NCBI GenBank assembly: GCA_016715895.1
Contig: JADJXH010000004.1
Span: 62,001-126,000, forward strand
Reading direction: 5' to 3'
DNA: 64,000 bases
From: Flavobacteriales bacterium
GTDB lineage: Bacteria > Bacteroidota > Bacteroidia > Flavobacteriales_F > PHOS-HE28
Below are positions 18,137 to 26,135 of this stretch, piece after piece; within the stretch, counting starts at the first letter, position 1; each line of letters starts with the position of its first letter. Position numbers and translations under genes: made by a program. The notes under the pieces were generated by a model. That model saw nothing but the letters and a program-made list of their open reading frames with translations, searched no databases and was not told the DNA's origin.

Positions 18137-18492
18137 AAAGCACCATCACCCTCCTGTTCACCCTGTGGGCCGTTCAGGCCTCCGCCCAACACGAGCCCGA
18201 CGCTCATCTGGACATCGTCAGCAGCACGGTCTGCGACATGTGCGAGCGCACCATCGAGGAGAACCTGATCTACGAGAAAGGCGTGCAGAAGGTGGACGTC
18301 GACCTGGCCACCTCCACCGTGCACATCACATACAGGACCGGAAGGAACACGCCGGAAGGCCTGCGCGCGGCCTTGGTGAAGCTCGGCTACAGCGCGGACG
18401 GCGTACCGGGCGACGCCAAGGCCTTCTCCAAGCTGCCGGCCTGCTGCCAGAAGGAAGGCTGCGGCAGGCTCCCGACCGAAGCAAAGCCCTGA
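18133..18492 (+). CDS. Exported heavy-metal-associated (HMA) domain protein
   Basis: 119 residues. A signal peptide ends at ASAQ near residue 19, then an HMA ferredoxin-like fold carries the metal-binding CxxC at residues 34-37 (STVCDMCERT). A second Cys-rich site, ACCQKEGC, lies near the C-terminus. It is exported, so it is probably a periplasmic metallochaperone or metal buffer, in the style of MerP or CopZ. It overlaps the TonB receptor gene by four bases and lies two bases upstream of the carbonic anhydrase-like gene. Copper is the commonest cargo for this pairing but is not shown by sequence. Confidence 0.85.
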   Translation: MKSTITLLFTLWAVQASAQHEPDAHLDIVSSTVCDMCERTIEENLIYEKGVQKVDVDLATSTVHITYRTGRNTPEGLRAALVKLGYSADGVPGDAKAFSKLPACCQKEGCGRLPTEAKP

Positions 18493-18494
18493 CC

Positions 18495-19013
18495 ATGGCG
18501 CTGATCAGAAAGGTGCGCGGGTACGAGCCGCGGTTCGGTGAGGGCTGTTTCCTGGCCGACAACGCCGTGGTGGTGGGCGATGTGGTGATGGGCGACCGCT
18601 GCAGCGTGTGGTTCCATGCGGTGGTGCGGGGCGACGTGAACGCGATCCGGATCGGGGACCGGGTGAACATCCAGGACGGTGCGGTGCTGCACTGCACGTA
18701 CGAACGCGCCGCACTGACGATCGGCGACGACGTGAGCATCGGCCACCGGGCCATCGTGCACGGCTGCACGGTGCATGACAAGGTGCTCATCGGCATGGGC
18801 TCCATCGTGATGGACCACGCGGTGATCGGCAGCGGCAGCGTGATCGCCGCGGGCGCGGTGGTGACCCAGGGCACGGTGGTGGAGCCGGGCAGCCTGATGG
18901 CCGGGGTTCCGGCACGACGCATCGGCCCGGTGAGCCCCGAGCTGTCGTCCGGTGAGATCGAGCGGATCGCGCGCAACTACCAGCTCTACGCGAGCTGGTT
19001 CACGGAGGGGTGA
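18495..19013 (+). CDS. Gamma-class carbonic anhydrase-like protein (left-handed beta-helix)
   Basis: 172 residues, usual for the YrdA/CaiE/gamma-CA family. Hexapeptide repeats form a left-handed beta-helix. The zinc-ligand pattern is visible: HCTYER, then GHRAIVHGC with two His five residues apart. These are trimeric metalloproteins, and carbonic anhydrase activity is not guaranteed. Only two bases separate it from the HMA gene, but it is a housekeeping-type gene, so the operon may be accidental. Its 3' end overlaps murI (opposite strand) by 14 bp. Confidence 0.88.
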   Translation: MALIRKVRGYEPRFGEGCFLADNAVVVGDVVMGDRCSVWFHAVVRGDVNAIRIGDRVNIQDGAVLHCTYERAALTIGDDVSIGHRAIVHGCTVHDKVLIGMGSIVMDHAVIGSGSVIAAGAVVTQGTVVEPGSLMAGVPARRIGPVSPELSSGEIERIARNYQLYASWFTEG

Positions 19014-19818
19014 GGCGGCCCTCCGTCCACTGCAGACCGTGCACCGGCCAGGGACCCAAGCCCAGGCGATGGAGCATGGCGCGCAGCCGGGGCTCGTCGC
19101 CACTGGTGTATACCTCGATGCCCCCGGCGCCTTCGCCGGCGGCGAGATCCGCCTCGGCGAGCACCTGCCCCAAGCGGCGCGCGATGGCCGGTGCGGGATC
19201 GATGACACGGACGTCAGGCCCCACGATGCGCTCGATCAACGGGCGCACGAGCGGGTAGTGGGTGCAGCCGAGCACCAGGGCATCGATCCCCCGTTCCAGC
19301 ATGGGTGCCAGCCATCCGCGGAGCATGGCCTCCGTGCGCGGGGTATCGAGCTCACCGGCCTCGATCTGCCTCACCAATCCGGGGCAGGCCTGCTGCAGCA
19401 CGGTGACCCCCTTGGCGAAACGCTCCACGATGCTGGCGAAGACGTCGCCCTGCATGGTGGCCACGGTGGCGATCACACCGACCACGCCGGTCCGGGTGTG
19501 CTCCACGGCGGGCTTCACCGCGGGCTCCATGCCCACGATGGGCACCTGCGGCAGCCGTTCGCGAAGGGGCTTCAGCGCAGCGGCGCTGGCGGTGTTGCAG
19601 GCGATCACGAGCGCCTTTGCGCCGCGGCCGAGCAACCAGTGCGCGATGCCCTCGCTGAACGCGAGGATCTCCATGTCATCGCGATCGCCATAGGGCACGT
19701 GGGCCTGATCGCCGAAATAGAGCAGGCGCTCCGCGGGGAGCGCCTGCCGGATGGCCACGGCCACCGTGAGGCCGCCGATGCCACTGTCGAACACGCCGAT
19801 GGGACGCTCATCCCGCAC
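19000..19818 (-). CDS. murI: Glutamate racemase MurI
   Basis: 272 residues. It interconverts L- and D-glutamate for peptidoglycan synthesis, in the cytoplasm. The N-terminal signature is PIGVFDSGIGGLTV, and the two catalytic cysteines lie in IACNTAS near residue 74 and LGCTHYP near 185. It starts at GTG 19818; no ATG gives the full N-terminus. A TAAGTTCG element ends only four bases before this GTG, so the transcript may have almost no leader. It is the last gene of the minus-strand envelope cluster. Confidence 0.93.
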   Translation of the reverse strand: MRDERPIGVFDSGIGGLTVAVAIRQALPAERLLYFGDQAHVPYGDRDDMEILAFSEGIAHWLLGRGAKALVIACNTASAAALKPLRERLPQVPIVGMEPAVKPAVEHTRTGVVGVIATVATMQGDVFASIVERFAKGVTVLQQACPGLVRQIEAGELDTPRTEAMLRGWLAPMLERGIDALVLGCTHYPLVRPLIERIVGPDVRVIDPAPAIARRLGQVLAEADLAAGEGAGGIEVYTSGDEPRLRAMLHRLGLGPWPVHGLQWTEGRLTPP

Positions 19819-19822
19819 GGCG

Positions 19823-19830
19823 CGAACTTA
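19823..19830 (-). promoter_or_regulatory. Possible -7 element just upstream of murI
   Basis: TAAGTTCG on the minus strand, four bases before the GTG start of murI and partly within the 14-bp gap after ompH. It may give a nearly leaderless murI message, or it may be a chance match. Confidence 0.3.
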
Positions 19831-19832
19831 GG

Positions 19833-20333
19833 CTACTGGATGCCGAGCTTGGCCTTCACCTTGGGCAGGATGTCCTCGCCCTTCTCATAGTAGAGCACGA
19901 AGCCCGCGCTCGTATCGAAGATGTAGGTGAAGCCGTTCTCGGCGGCCACCTCCTGGATGGCCTTGTTGGTCTTCTCCACCATGGGGCGGAGCAGCTCCTC
20001 CTCCTGCTTGGCCAGGTCCTCCTGGGCCTTCTCCTGAGCTTCGGTGATGCGTTTCTCCAGTTCACCGATCTCCCGGATGACCATCTCCTTCTCGGTGTTG
20101 GTCATGGTGGCCTCCTTGGCCTGTGCGTCGGTCACCTTCTGCTGATACTCCGCGCCCATGGCCTTCAGGCGGTCGTCGAGGCTCTTGGCGAAGGCCTGCA
20201 TCTTGGTCTCGGCGTCCTTGCGTTCGGGCAGGGTGAGCATCAGGGCCTGGCGGTCGATGTGGCCGAGCTTCGCCTGCGTGAAGGCCGGTGCGGCGGTGGC
20301 CATCAGGGCCAGTGATAACAGGAGGGTCTTCAT
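19833..20333 (-). CDS. OmpH/Skp family periplasmic chaperone (first of two)
   Basis: 166 residues from the ATG at 20333 (MKTLLLSLALMATAAPAF), with a signal peptide and then an OmpH-type helical domain rich in Lys and Glu (coiled coil about 45-125). It probably chaperones outer-membrane proteins to BamA in the periplasm. The C-terminal half contains GFTYIFDTSAGFVLYY, typical of the family. The adjacent ompH and bamA genes support this. An in-frame ATG five codons upstream is unlikely, as it overlaps the previous gene. Confidence 0.87.
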   Translation of the reverse strand: MKTLLLSLALMATAAPAFTQAKLGHIDRQALMLTLPERKDAETKMQAFAKSLDDRLKAMGAEYQQKVTDAQAKEATMTNTEKEMVIREIGELEKRITEAQEKAQEDLAKQEEELLRPMVEKTNKAIQEVAAENGFTYIFDTSAGFVLYYEKGEDILPKVKAKLGIQ

Positions 20334-20344
20334 GGGTCCGTTGC

Positions 20345-21013
20345 TCATCGTGGGGGTTTGATCGAGTTCTCTCCGCCTCGGTCAGGGCTGCTGCCGCCGT
20401 CGCGTTGAGGCTGGGCACCGCCATCATCGGGCTGGCGCTCGGGTTGCTCGTCCTCTTCGTTGCGCGTGTTGCCGGCATCGCCTTCCTTGTCGGGTCGGAT
20501 GCCCAGCTTGCGCAGCACGCTGTCGCTCTTGTCGTACTTCTCGCTGGCGAAGAGCACGTTATTGCTCTTGGCACCGATGTCGAAGATGGCCACGTAAGTG
20601 GTGCCCGCGACCTCCTTGATGGCCTGGTAGATGCGGTCCTGGATGGGCTGGATGAGCTCCTCGCGCTTCCTGAACAGGTCGCCATCGGGGCCGAACCGCT
20701 TCTTCTGCAGGTCCCGGGCCTCACGCTCCTTCTTCTCGATGTCCTCGCGGCGGCCTGCCTTCATGTCGTCCGTGAGCAGGATCGCTTCGGCGTTGTAGGC
20801 ATCGCGCAGCTTGCGGATGGTCTCCCAGCGATCGTCGATCTCCTTCTGCCATTGGGAGCTGAGGCGGTCCAATTCGCTTTGGGCGCTCTGGTAGTCGGGC
20901 ATCTTGCCCAGGATGTACTTCGTGTCCACGAACGCGATGCGCTGGGCGTGGCTGGCGATCGCCGGCAGCAGCAACCCCGCGACGAGCAGGCAGAGCGGAA
21001 GGAGGCGCTTCAT
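20345..21013 (-). CDS. OmpH/Skp family periplasmic chaperone (second of two), with hydrophilic C-terminal tail
   Basis: 222 residues from the ATG at 21013, with a signal peptide ending near SHAQ. The OmpH core begins RIAFVDTKYILGKMP and continues as a long Lys/Glu-rich helix, ending in TYVAIFDIGAKSNNVLFAS. The last 45 or so residues, from GIRPDKEGDAGNT on, are a Gly-, Pro-, Asp- and Gln-rich disordered tail that the smaller paralogue lacks. It is probably a Skp-like chaperone for BamA substrates. A TAAATTCG promoter-like element lies nine bases upstream. Confidence 0.85.
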   Translation of the reverse strand: MKRLLPLCLLVAGLLLPAIASHAQRIAFVDTKYILGKMPDYQSAQSELDRLSSQWQKEIDDRWETIRKLRDAYNAEAILLTDDMKAGRREDIEKKEREARDLQKKRFGPDGDLFRKREELIQPIQDRIYQAIKEVAGTTYVAIFDIGAKSNNVLFASEKYDKSDSVLRKLGIRPDKEGDAGNTRNEEDEQPERQPDDGGAQPQRDGGSSPDRGGENSIKPPR

Positions 21014-21022
21014 GGAAGGCGT

Positions 21023-21030
21023 CGAATTTA
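21023..21030 (-). promoter_or_regulatory. Possible -7 element upstream of ompH
   Basis: TAAATTCG on the minus strand, nine bases before the ATG at 21013, in the 28-bp gap after bamA. An internal promoter is possible. Confidence 0.3.
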
Positions 21031-21041
21031 GGCGATCGGGC

Positions 21042-23561
21042 TCAGAGCTCCCCAAGATCGATGCCGATCGTGAAGTGGAACTGCCCCGGGGCCATGGCCG
21101 GTCGGTCGGGCACATCGTCGAAGCGCCAGCCGTAATCAAGACCCATGGGCCCGAACATGGGCAGGAAGAGGCGCAGGCCCACGCCGGCCGACCGATAGAG
21201 CTGGAAGGGGTCGTACCGGTCGAACACGCCCCAGGTGTTGCCGGCCTCGGCGAAGGTGAGCATGTAGATGGTGGCCGAGGGGTTCAGCGAGATGGGGAAG
21301 CGCAGTTCGGCGGTGTACTTGTTGATGAGGAAATTGCCCGTGCTGGGCGCCAGGGAGAGGTCGTCGTAGCCGCGCAGGCCCACGATCTCGCGGCCATCGA
21401 GCTGGAACCCGGTGAGCGCACTTCCACCCAGGTAGAACCGCTCGAACGGGCTGTTGCCGAGGTTCTTCGAGTAGCGGCCCAGGAAGCCGAAGCCCGCACG
21501 GGTCATCAGCACCAGGTCGTGTCCGCTCTTGCTGCGGGTGATCCGTGTGAACCACTGGGTGGTGAACTTCCACTTGTGGAACTCGGCCCAGTTGTAGCGC
21601 TGGTCCGCGGGCTCCGAGGCGAAGTCGCGCCCCGGCTGGAACCACGAGTACGGCGGCGTGGCCTTCAGGCTGAGGGAGATGTCCGATCCGCTGCGGGCGA
21701 AGAAGGGCTGGTCCACCGAGTTGCGCGAGAGCTGGATCTGGTAGGACAGGACGTTGCTCTGGCCGTTGTTGAACGCGAAGAGCTGGTTCCAATTGCGCAG
21801 GTCGTACAACTGGTAGCTGATGGTCTGCCTCAGCAGGAAGTAGTCGTCCGGCCAGGTCAGGCGCTTGCCCAGGCCCACGGAGCCGCCGGTGATGAGCAAC
21901 GACTGCCGCAGGGGGTTGGCCACCCGACCATCCTCCGTGTTCACGAATTTGGTCTCGCCGTTGGTCTGGGCCGAATGGAAGGCCGAGATGCTCAGGGCAT
22001 TGGGTTTCCGGCCCCCCAGCCACGGCTCCACGAAACTGAGGCTGTAGCTCTGGAAGAAGCGGCCGTTGGTCTGGGCCCGCAGGTTCAGGGTCTGACCGTC
22101 GCCGGCCGGCAGGGGCTGCCAGGCATCGGGCTTCGTGATGTTGCGCAGGCTGAAGTTGGTGAAGGACAGGCCGAGCGACAGCACCAGCCGTCCCGCTCCC
22201 CAGCCGCCGCTGAGCTCCAGGCGGTCGCTGGGGCGTTCCTCCACGGTGTACTCCAGGTCCACCGTTCCCGTGCGCGCGTCCTGGAGCGGGTTCACGCCCA
22301 TCTTCTCGGCGTCGAAATACCCCAGGTTGGCCAGTTCGCGCTGGGTGCGCAGCACGTCGCTGCGGTTGAACAGCTGCCCCGGCTTGGTGCGGATCTCCCG
22401 CCGGATCACATGCTCATTGGTCTTGGTGTTGCCCTTCACCAGCACATTGCGCACCCGGTACTGCTTGCCCTCGCGCAGCCGGATGTCCAGATCGATGCTG
22501 TCCCCTTCCGCCACCTCGATCACCTCCGGATAGAACGAGAGGTAGCCGTCGTCCATGTAAAGCGAACTGATGTCGCGACCGGTCTGGTTCATGTACATCC
22601 GGCTGTCGAGCACCTTCTTGTTGTAGACGTCGCCCCGCTTGATGTTGAGGATGTCCATCAGCTCGCGGTCGCTGTGCTTGGTGTTGCCGCTGAAGCGGAC
22701 ATCGCGGAAGTAGAAGCGTCGGCCCTCCTCCACCTCGATCTCCACCATCAGGCGCCGGTCGTTCACGAACCAGGTGGTGTCGCGCACGATGGCCGCATTG
22801 CGATAGCCCTTCTCGTTGTAGGTGTCCAGGAGGTTCTCCTTGTCCACCCGGTACGCCTTCGCCTGGAACTTGCTGGATGCGAAGGGATTGTACCATAGGC
22901 GGCGGCGGGTCTTCTTCATCGCCCGGCGCAGCTTGGCGTCGGTGAGGGCCTCGTTGCCGGTGAACACCACATCCTTGATCCGCACGCGCCTGCCCTTCTT
23001 CACGTTGATGATGAGCAGCACGCTGTTCTCCATCAGCGAGTCGGTGCGCTGCTCGATGTCGGCGTCGGCCTTCAGGAAGCCCTTCTCCATGTAGTACGAG
23101 CGGATGGTGCCGCGCGTATTGGTCAGGAGGCCTTCGTTCACCTGTTGCCCGCGCGTGAGCTCCATGCGCTCGCGCAGCTTGTCGGCATCGCTCTTGGTGA
23201 CGCCCTCGAACTTGAACCGTGAGAGCCTGGGCATCTCGGTGACCACGATGTTGAGGAACACCGTGCGGCCGCGGATCTCGGCGGCTTCGATCCGCACATC
23301 GCTGAAGAGCTTCTGCTCCCAGATGTTCCGGATGGCGTCGGCGATGCGTGGTCCGGGCAGGGTCACCTGCTGGCCCACCTTCAGCCCGCTGAAGAGCATC
23401 ACGGCATTGACATCCACGGTGCTGGTGCCCGTGACGGTGATGCCGCCGATCTCGAGCTCGCGGGGCACGGCCGGGTCCATGTACCGCGGCTCGTCCACTT
23501 GCGCCGTGGAGGAAAGCCCCAGGAGCACCGGGAGCAGGAGCAGAGCGATCCGCGTGTTCAC
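21042..23561 (-). CDS. bamA: Outer-membrane protein assembly factor BamA
   Basis: 839 residues. A signal peptide ends at STAQ near residue 21. POTRA domains run from about 35 to 440, and the C-terminal 390 or so residues form the Omp85 barrel, ending in an outer-membrane-type strand (FHFTIGIDLGEL). It is the central insertase for outer-membrane beta-barrel proteins. The start is GTG at 23561, which overlaps the uppS stop as GTGA; this indicates translational coupling and supports the unusual start. Two ompH genes follow directly. Confidence 0.92.
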   Translation of the reverse strand: MNTRIALLLLPVLLGLSSTAQVDEPRYMDPAVPRELEIGGITVTGTSTVDVNAVMLFSGLKVGQQVTLPGPRIADAIRNIWEQKLFSDVRIEAAEIRGRTVFLNIVVTEMPRLSRFKFEGVTKSDADKLRERMELTRGQQVNEGLLTNTRGTIRSYYMEKGFLKADADIEQRTDSLMENSVLLIINVKKGRRVRIKDVVFTGNEALTDAKLRRAMKKTRRRLWYNPFASSKFQAKAYRVDKENLLDTYNEKGYRNAAIVRDTTWFVNDRRLMVEIEVEEGRRFYFRDVRFSGNTKHSDRELMDILNIKRGDVYNKKVLDSRMYMNQTGRDISSLYMDDGYLSFYPEVIEVAEGDSIDLDIRLREGKQYRVRNVLVKGNTKTNEHVIRREIRTKPGQLFNRSDVLRTQRELANLGYFDAEKMGVNPLQDARTGTVDLEYTVEERPSDRLELSGGWGAGRLVLSLGLSFTNFSLRNITKPDAWQPLPAGDGQTLNLRAQTNGRFFQSYSLSFVEPWLGGRKPNALSISAFHSAQTNGETKFVNTEDGRVANPLRQSLLITGGSVGLGKRLTWPDDYFLLRQTISYQLYDLRNWNQLFAFNNGQSNVLSYQIQLSRNSVDQPFFARSGSDISLSLKATPPYSWFQPGRDFASEPADQRYNWAEFHKWKFTTQWFTRITRSKSGHDLVLMTRAGFGFLGRYSKNLGNSPFERFYLGGSALTGFQLDGREIVGLRGYDDLSLAPSTGNFLINKYTAELRFPISLNPSATIYMLTFAEAGNTWGVFDRYDPFQLYRSAGVGLRLFLPMFGPMGLDYGWRFDDVPDRPAMAPGQFHFTIGIDLGEL

Positions 23562-24304
23562 CGGGGGTTCACCTGTTCACTGATGAGGCCGAAGCGGCGT
23601 TCGCGGGACTGGTAGTCCAGGACCGCCTCGAAGAGGTCCTCCTTGCGGAAATCGGGCCACAGCACGCTGCTGAAATACAGCTCGGCATAGGCGATCTGCC
23701 AGAGCAGGTAGTTGCTGACGCGCTGCTCCCCACTGGTGCGGATGAGCAGCTCGGGATCGGGCATGCCGGCCGTGGTGAGGTGCGCCGCCACGGCCGCCTC
23801 ATCGATGTCCTCCGCCCGCAGGCGCCCCTCCCGGACCTCCTGCGCGAGCAGCCGGGCCATGCGCACCAACTCCCATCGGGCGCTGTAGCTCAGGGCCAGG
23901 GTGAGGGTGATGCGGTCGTTGTGCGCGGTGCGGGACATGGCCTCCCGAAGCGTGGCGTGGCAGTCGCCCGGCAGGCTTTCCAGGTCGCCGATGGCGTTGA
24001 GCCGCACCCCGTTCTCGTTCAGGCTGTCCACTTCGCTCATCAACGTGCGCACCAGCAGGTCCATCAGGGCGTCCACTTCCGCCTGGGGGCGGTTCCAGTT
24101 CTCGGTGCTGAACGCGTACAGGGTGAGGTGGCGTATGCCGATCTCGGTGGCGCCCACGAGTGTGTCCCGCACGGCCTTCACCCCGCTGGTGTGGCCCACC
24201 ACACGGTGTTCGCCCTGGCGTGTGGCCCAGCGGCCGTTGCCATCCATGATGATGGCCACGTGGGCGGGCACCCGGGCGGGATCGATGCGGGCCTTCAGGT
24301 CCAT
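23558..24304 (-). CDS. uppS: Isoprenyl transferase / undecaprenyl diphosphate synthase UppS
   Basis: 248 residues from the ATG at 24304; an upstream in-frame start at 24343 is less likely. It condenses isopentenyl diphosphate onto a farnesyl-type primer to make the C55 lipid carrier for cell-wall synthesis. The catalytic loop IIMDGNGRWA is at 18-27, with the key Asp at 21, and the C-terminal signature DPELLIRTSGEQRVSNYLLW is near 200. A GATCTTTG sequence 28 bases upstream is close to the promoter consensus. Confidence 0.93.
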   Translation of the reverse strand: MDLKARIDPARVPAHVAIIMDGNGRWATRQGEHRVVGHTSGVKAVRDTLVGATEIGIRHLTLYAFSTENWNRPQAEVDALMDLLVRTLMSEVDSLNENGVRLNAIGDLESLPGDCHATLREAMSRTAHNDRITLTLALSYSARWELVRMARLLAQEVREGRLRAEDIDEAAVAAHLTTAGMPDPELLIRTSGEQRVSNYLLWQIAYAELYFSSVLWPDFRKEDLFEAVLDYQSRERRFGLISEQVNPR

Positions 24305-24353
24305 GGGGGCCTCCCCCGGCGGGAAGGGCCGCAAAGATCGCACAATGCCCGGA

Positions 24354-25184
24354 TCAGCGCCGTTTCTGGAAATACAGCAGGTCGCACTCCGTGAACTTCG
24401 TCAGCACATACGACAGGGTGAGGCCGGTGTACTGATACCAGTCCCGGGTCTGCGCATCGCCCCGGGCCTGCCCGGTGCGGTCCGTCACATCCCGGTCGGC
24501 GCTGCGGTCCGCAAGCTCGGCGGCCAGGGGGTTGATGAGGTCGGGGTCGGCGTAGGTGCCGCTCACGTCATCGATGTGGTCGGTGAAGGTGCGGCGCATG
24601 CCCCATTCGAGCTGCAGGTCCACATGTCCGCCGAAATTGAACTTCAGGCCGAAGCCGAACGGAATGCCCACCTGGTCCACGCTGTAGGGCTTGGCCGCAC
24701 CCGGGACCTCGATCGAACCCTGCCCCTCGGTACCCAGGGGTTGCAGATCGTACCAGGTGCCATTGAGCTCCGCGCGCGGACTGGCCCGGAAGTAGCAGAT
24801 CCCCGCGAACACGAAGGGGGTCCAGCTGCGGCCGTCCTTCCCCAGCCCCCTGTAGTTGAAGAAGTTCACCTCACCAAGCACGGCCAGTTCGAAGAGGCTT
24901 GTCCGGAAACTGAGGTTGCGGACCAGCTGCAGGCTGTCCGGCGAATCGCTGTCGTAGGCTTCCAACACCCCGTAGAGGGCCTGGGCACGGAGGGCGTATC
25001 GGGTGTCGAAGTTGTACCGGAACATGAGCCCGCCGGCGGGCTTGGTGCGGGCGGGATAGTGCTTGTACGGGTTCAGGTCACCGATGTAGTAGGTGACCCC
25101 TCCGGTGATGCCGATCTCGCTGACCGCCTGGGCCTTGAGCCCGATGGCGGGAAGCAGGAGAAGCAGGGCCGACACCGGTCGCAT
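24354..25184 (-). CDS. DUF6089 family outer-membrane beta-barrel-like protein
   Basis: 276 residues with a signal peptide (MRPVSALLLLLPAIGLKAQ). The body is beta-rich and begins EIGITGGVTYYIGDLNPY, the usual N-terminal signature of DUF6089, and ends in CDLLYFQKRR. Family members lie between nadK and uppS in many Bacteroidota, as here. The function is unknown; it is probably a small outer-membrane barrel or barrel-associated protein. A promoter-like TAACTTCG lies 51 bases upstream, overlapping the nadK stop. Confidence 0.85.
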   Translation of the reverse strand: MRPVSALLLLLPAIGLKAQAVSEIGITGGVTYYIGDLNPYKHYPARTKPAGGLMFRYNFDTRYALRAQALYGVLEAYDSDSPDSLQLVRNLSFRTSLFELAVLGEVNFFNYRGLGKDGRSWTPFVFAGICYFRASPRAELNGTWYDLQPLGTEGQGSIEVPGAAKPYSVDQVGIPFGFGLKFNFGGHVDLQLEWGMRRTFTDHIDDVSGTYADPDLINPLAAELADRSADRDVTDRTGQARGDAQTRDWYQYTGLTLSYVLTKFTECDLLYFQKRR

Positions 25185-25235
25185 GTGCGGGGTAACGCTT
25201 GGGCGGAGCGCCGTGGTATACGGGGAACGCCGGGG

Positions 25236-25243
25236 CGAAGTTA
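25236..25243 (-). promoter_or_regulatory. Possible -7 element upstream of DUF6089 gene
   Basis: TAACTTCG on the minus strand, overlapping the nadK stop codon and 51 bases before the DUF6089 ATG. Confidence 0.35.
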
Positions 25244-26131
25244 GGCCGCAGGCCCGGCGGCCGATCGCGCGTCCAGGCCCCAGTTCAGCTTCTGGCGCAG
25301 GGTGCTGAAGAAGTCGTGGTCGGGCAGGTGGACGATCCGGGCCACCAGATCCGCCTTCCGCACCCCGATCGGCCTTTGCCCGCTGAGCGTGATGCTGCGG
25401 TTGTCCAGGTTCACCAGGTAGTTGAGCTCCCGGGCCTCCACCTCCACCTGCAGCACGCAGGCGTCCGGCAGCACCATGGGCCTGATGTTGAGGTTGTGGG
25501 GGCTGATGGGCGTGATGACCAGGTTGCGGCAGGCCGGGTCCAGGATGGGACCTCCGCAGCTGAGGGAGTAGGCGGTGGAGCCGGTGGGCGTGGCGATGAT
25601 GAGGCCGTCGGCCCAGTACGTGTTGAGGAACCGTTCCTCGGCATGAACATGCACGGCGATCATGGACGAGGTGTCCCGCTTGTGCACGCTGACATCGTTG
25701 AGCGCCAGGTCCTGATCACCGAGCTCGGCCTCGCAACCGGTGACCTGCAGCAGCATGCGCTCCTCGAGGATGAAGCGCCGGTGGGCCAGCGACCCGAGCG
25801 CCCCGTGCACCTCGTCCGGGCCCAAGGCGGCCAGAAAGCCCAGGCGCCCCAGGTTGACGCCCAGGACGGGGATCCCGCTCCGGGCCACGAGGCCCACGGC
25901 ACGCAGGAAGGTGCCATCGCCACCCAGGCTCATCAGCAGGTCGGTGCCGGCCGGTGGTGCACCGGCATCGAAGGTGGCATGGAGCATGGCGCTTCCGGCG
26001 GCGGAGAGCAGGGTGGCCAGCTGGCCGTCCACCACGGGGGTGAGGCCATGGGCGGGCATGGCCTGCAGCAGACCGGCGATCAAGGGCAGGGTGCTCGGCT
26101 CCGGCTGGCGGGCCTGGACCGCGATCCGCAT
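25241..26131 (-). CDS. nadK: NAD kinase NadK
   Basis: 296 residues, usual for bacterial NAD kinase. It phosphorylates NAD to NADP with ATP or polyphosphate in the cytoplasm. GGDGT is at residues 70-74, NDVSVHK near 144-150, and the conserved glycine-rich TPTGSTAYSLSCGGP follows. It lies four bases downstream of the BamA-like gene stop. Confidence 0.94.
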   Translation of the reverse strand: MRIAVQARQPEPSTLPLIAGLLQAMPAHGLTPVVDGQLATLLSAAGSAMLHATFDAGAPPAGTDLLMSLGGDGTFLRAVGLVARSGIPVLGVNLGRLGFLAALGPDEVHGALGSLAHRRFILEERMLLQVTGCEAELGDQDLALNDVSVHKRDTSSMIAVHVHAEERFLNTYWADGLIIATPTGSTAYSLSCGGPILDPACRNLVITPISPHNLNIRPMVLPDACVLQVEVEARELNYLVNLDNRSITLSGQRPIGVRKADLVARIVHLPDHDFFSTLRQKLNWGLDARSAAGPAA

Positions 26132-26135
26132 GGGG

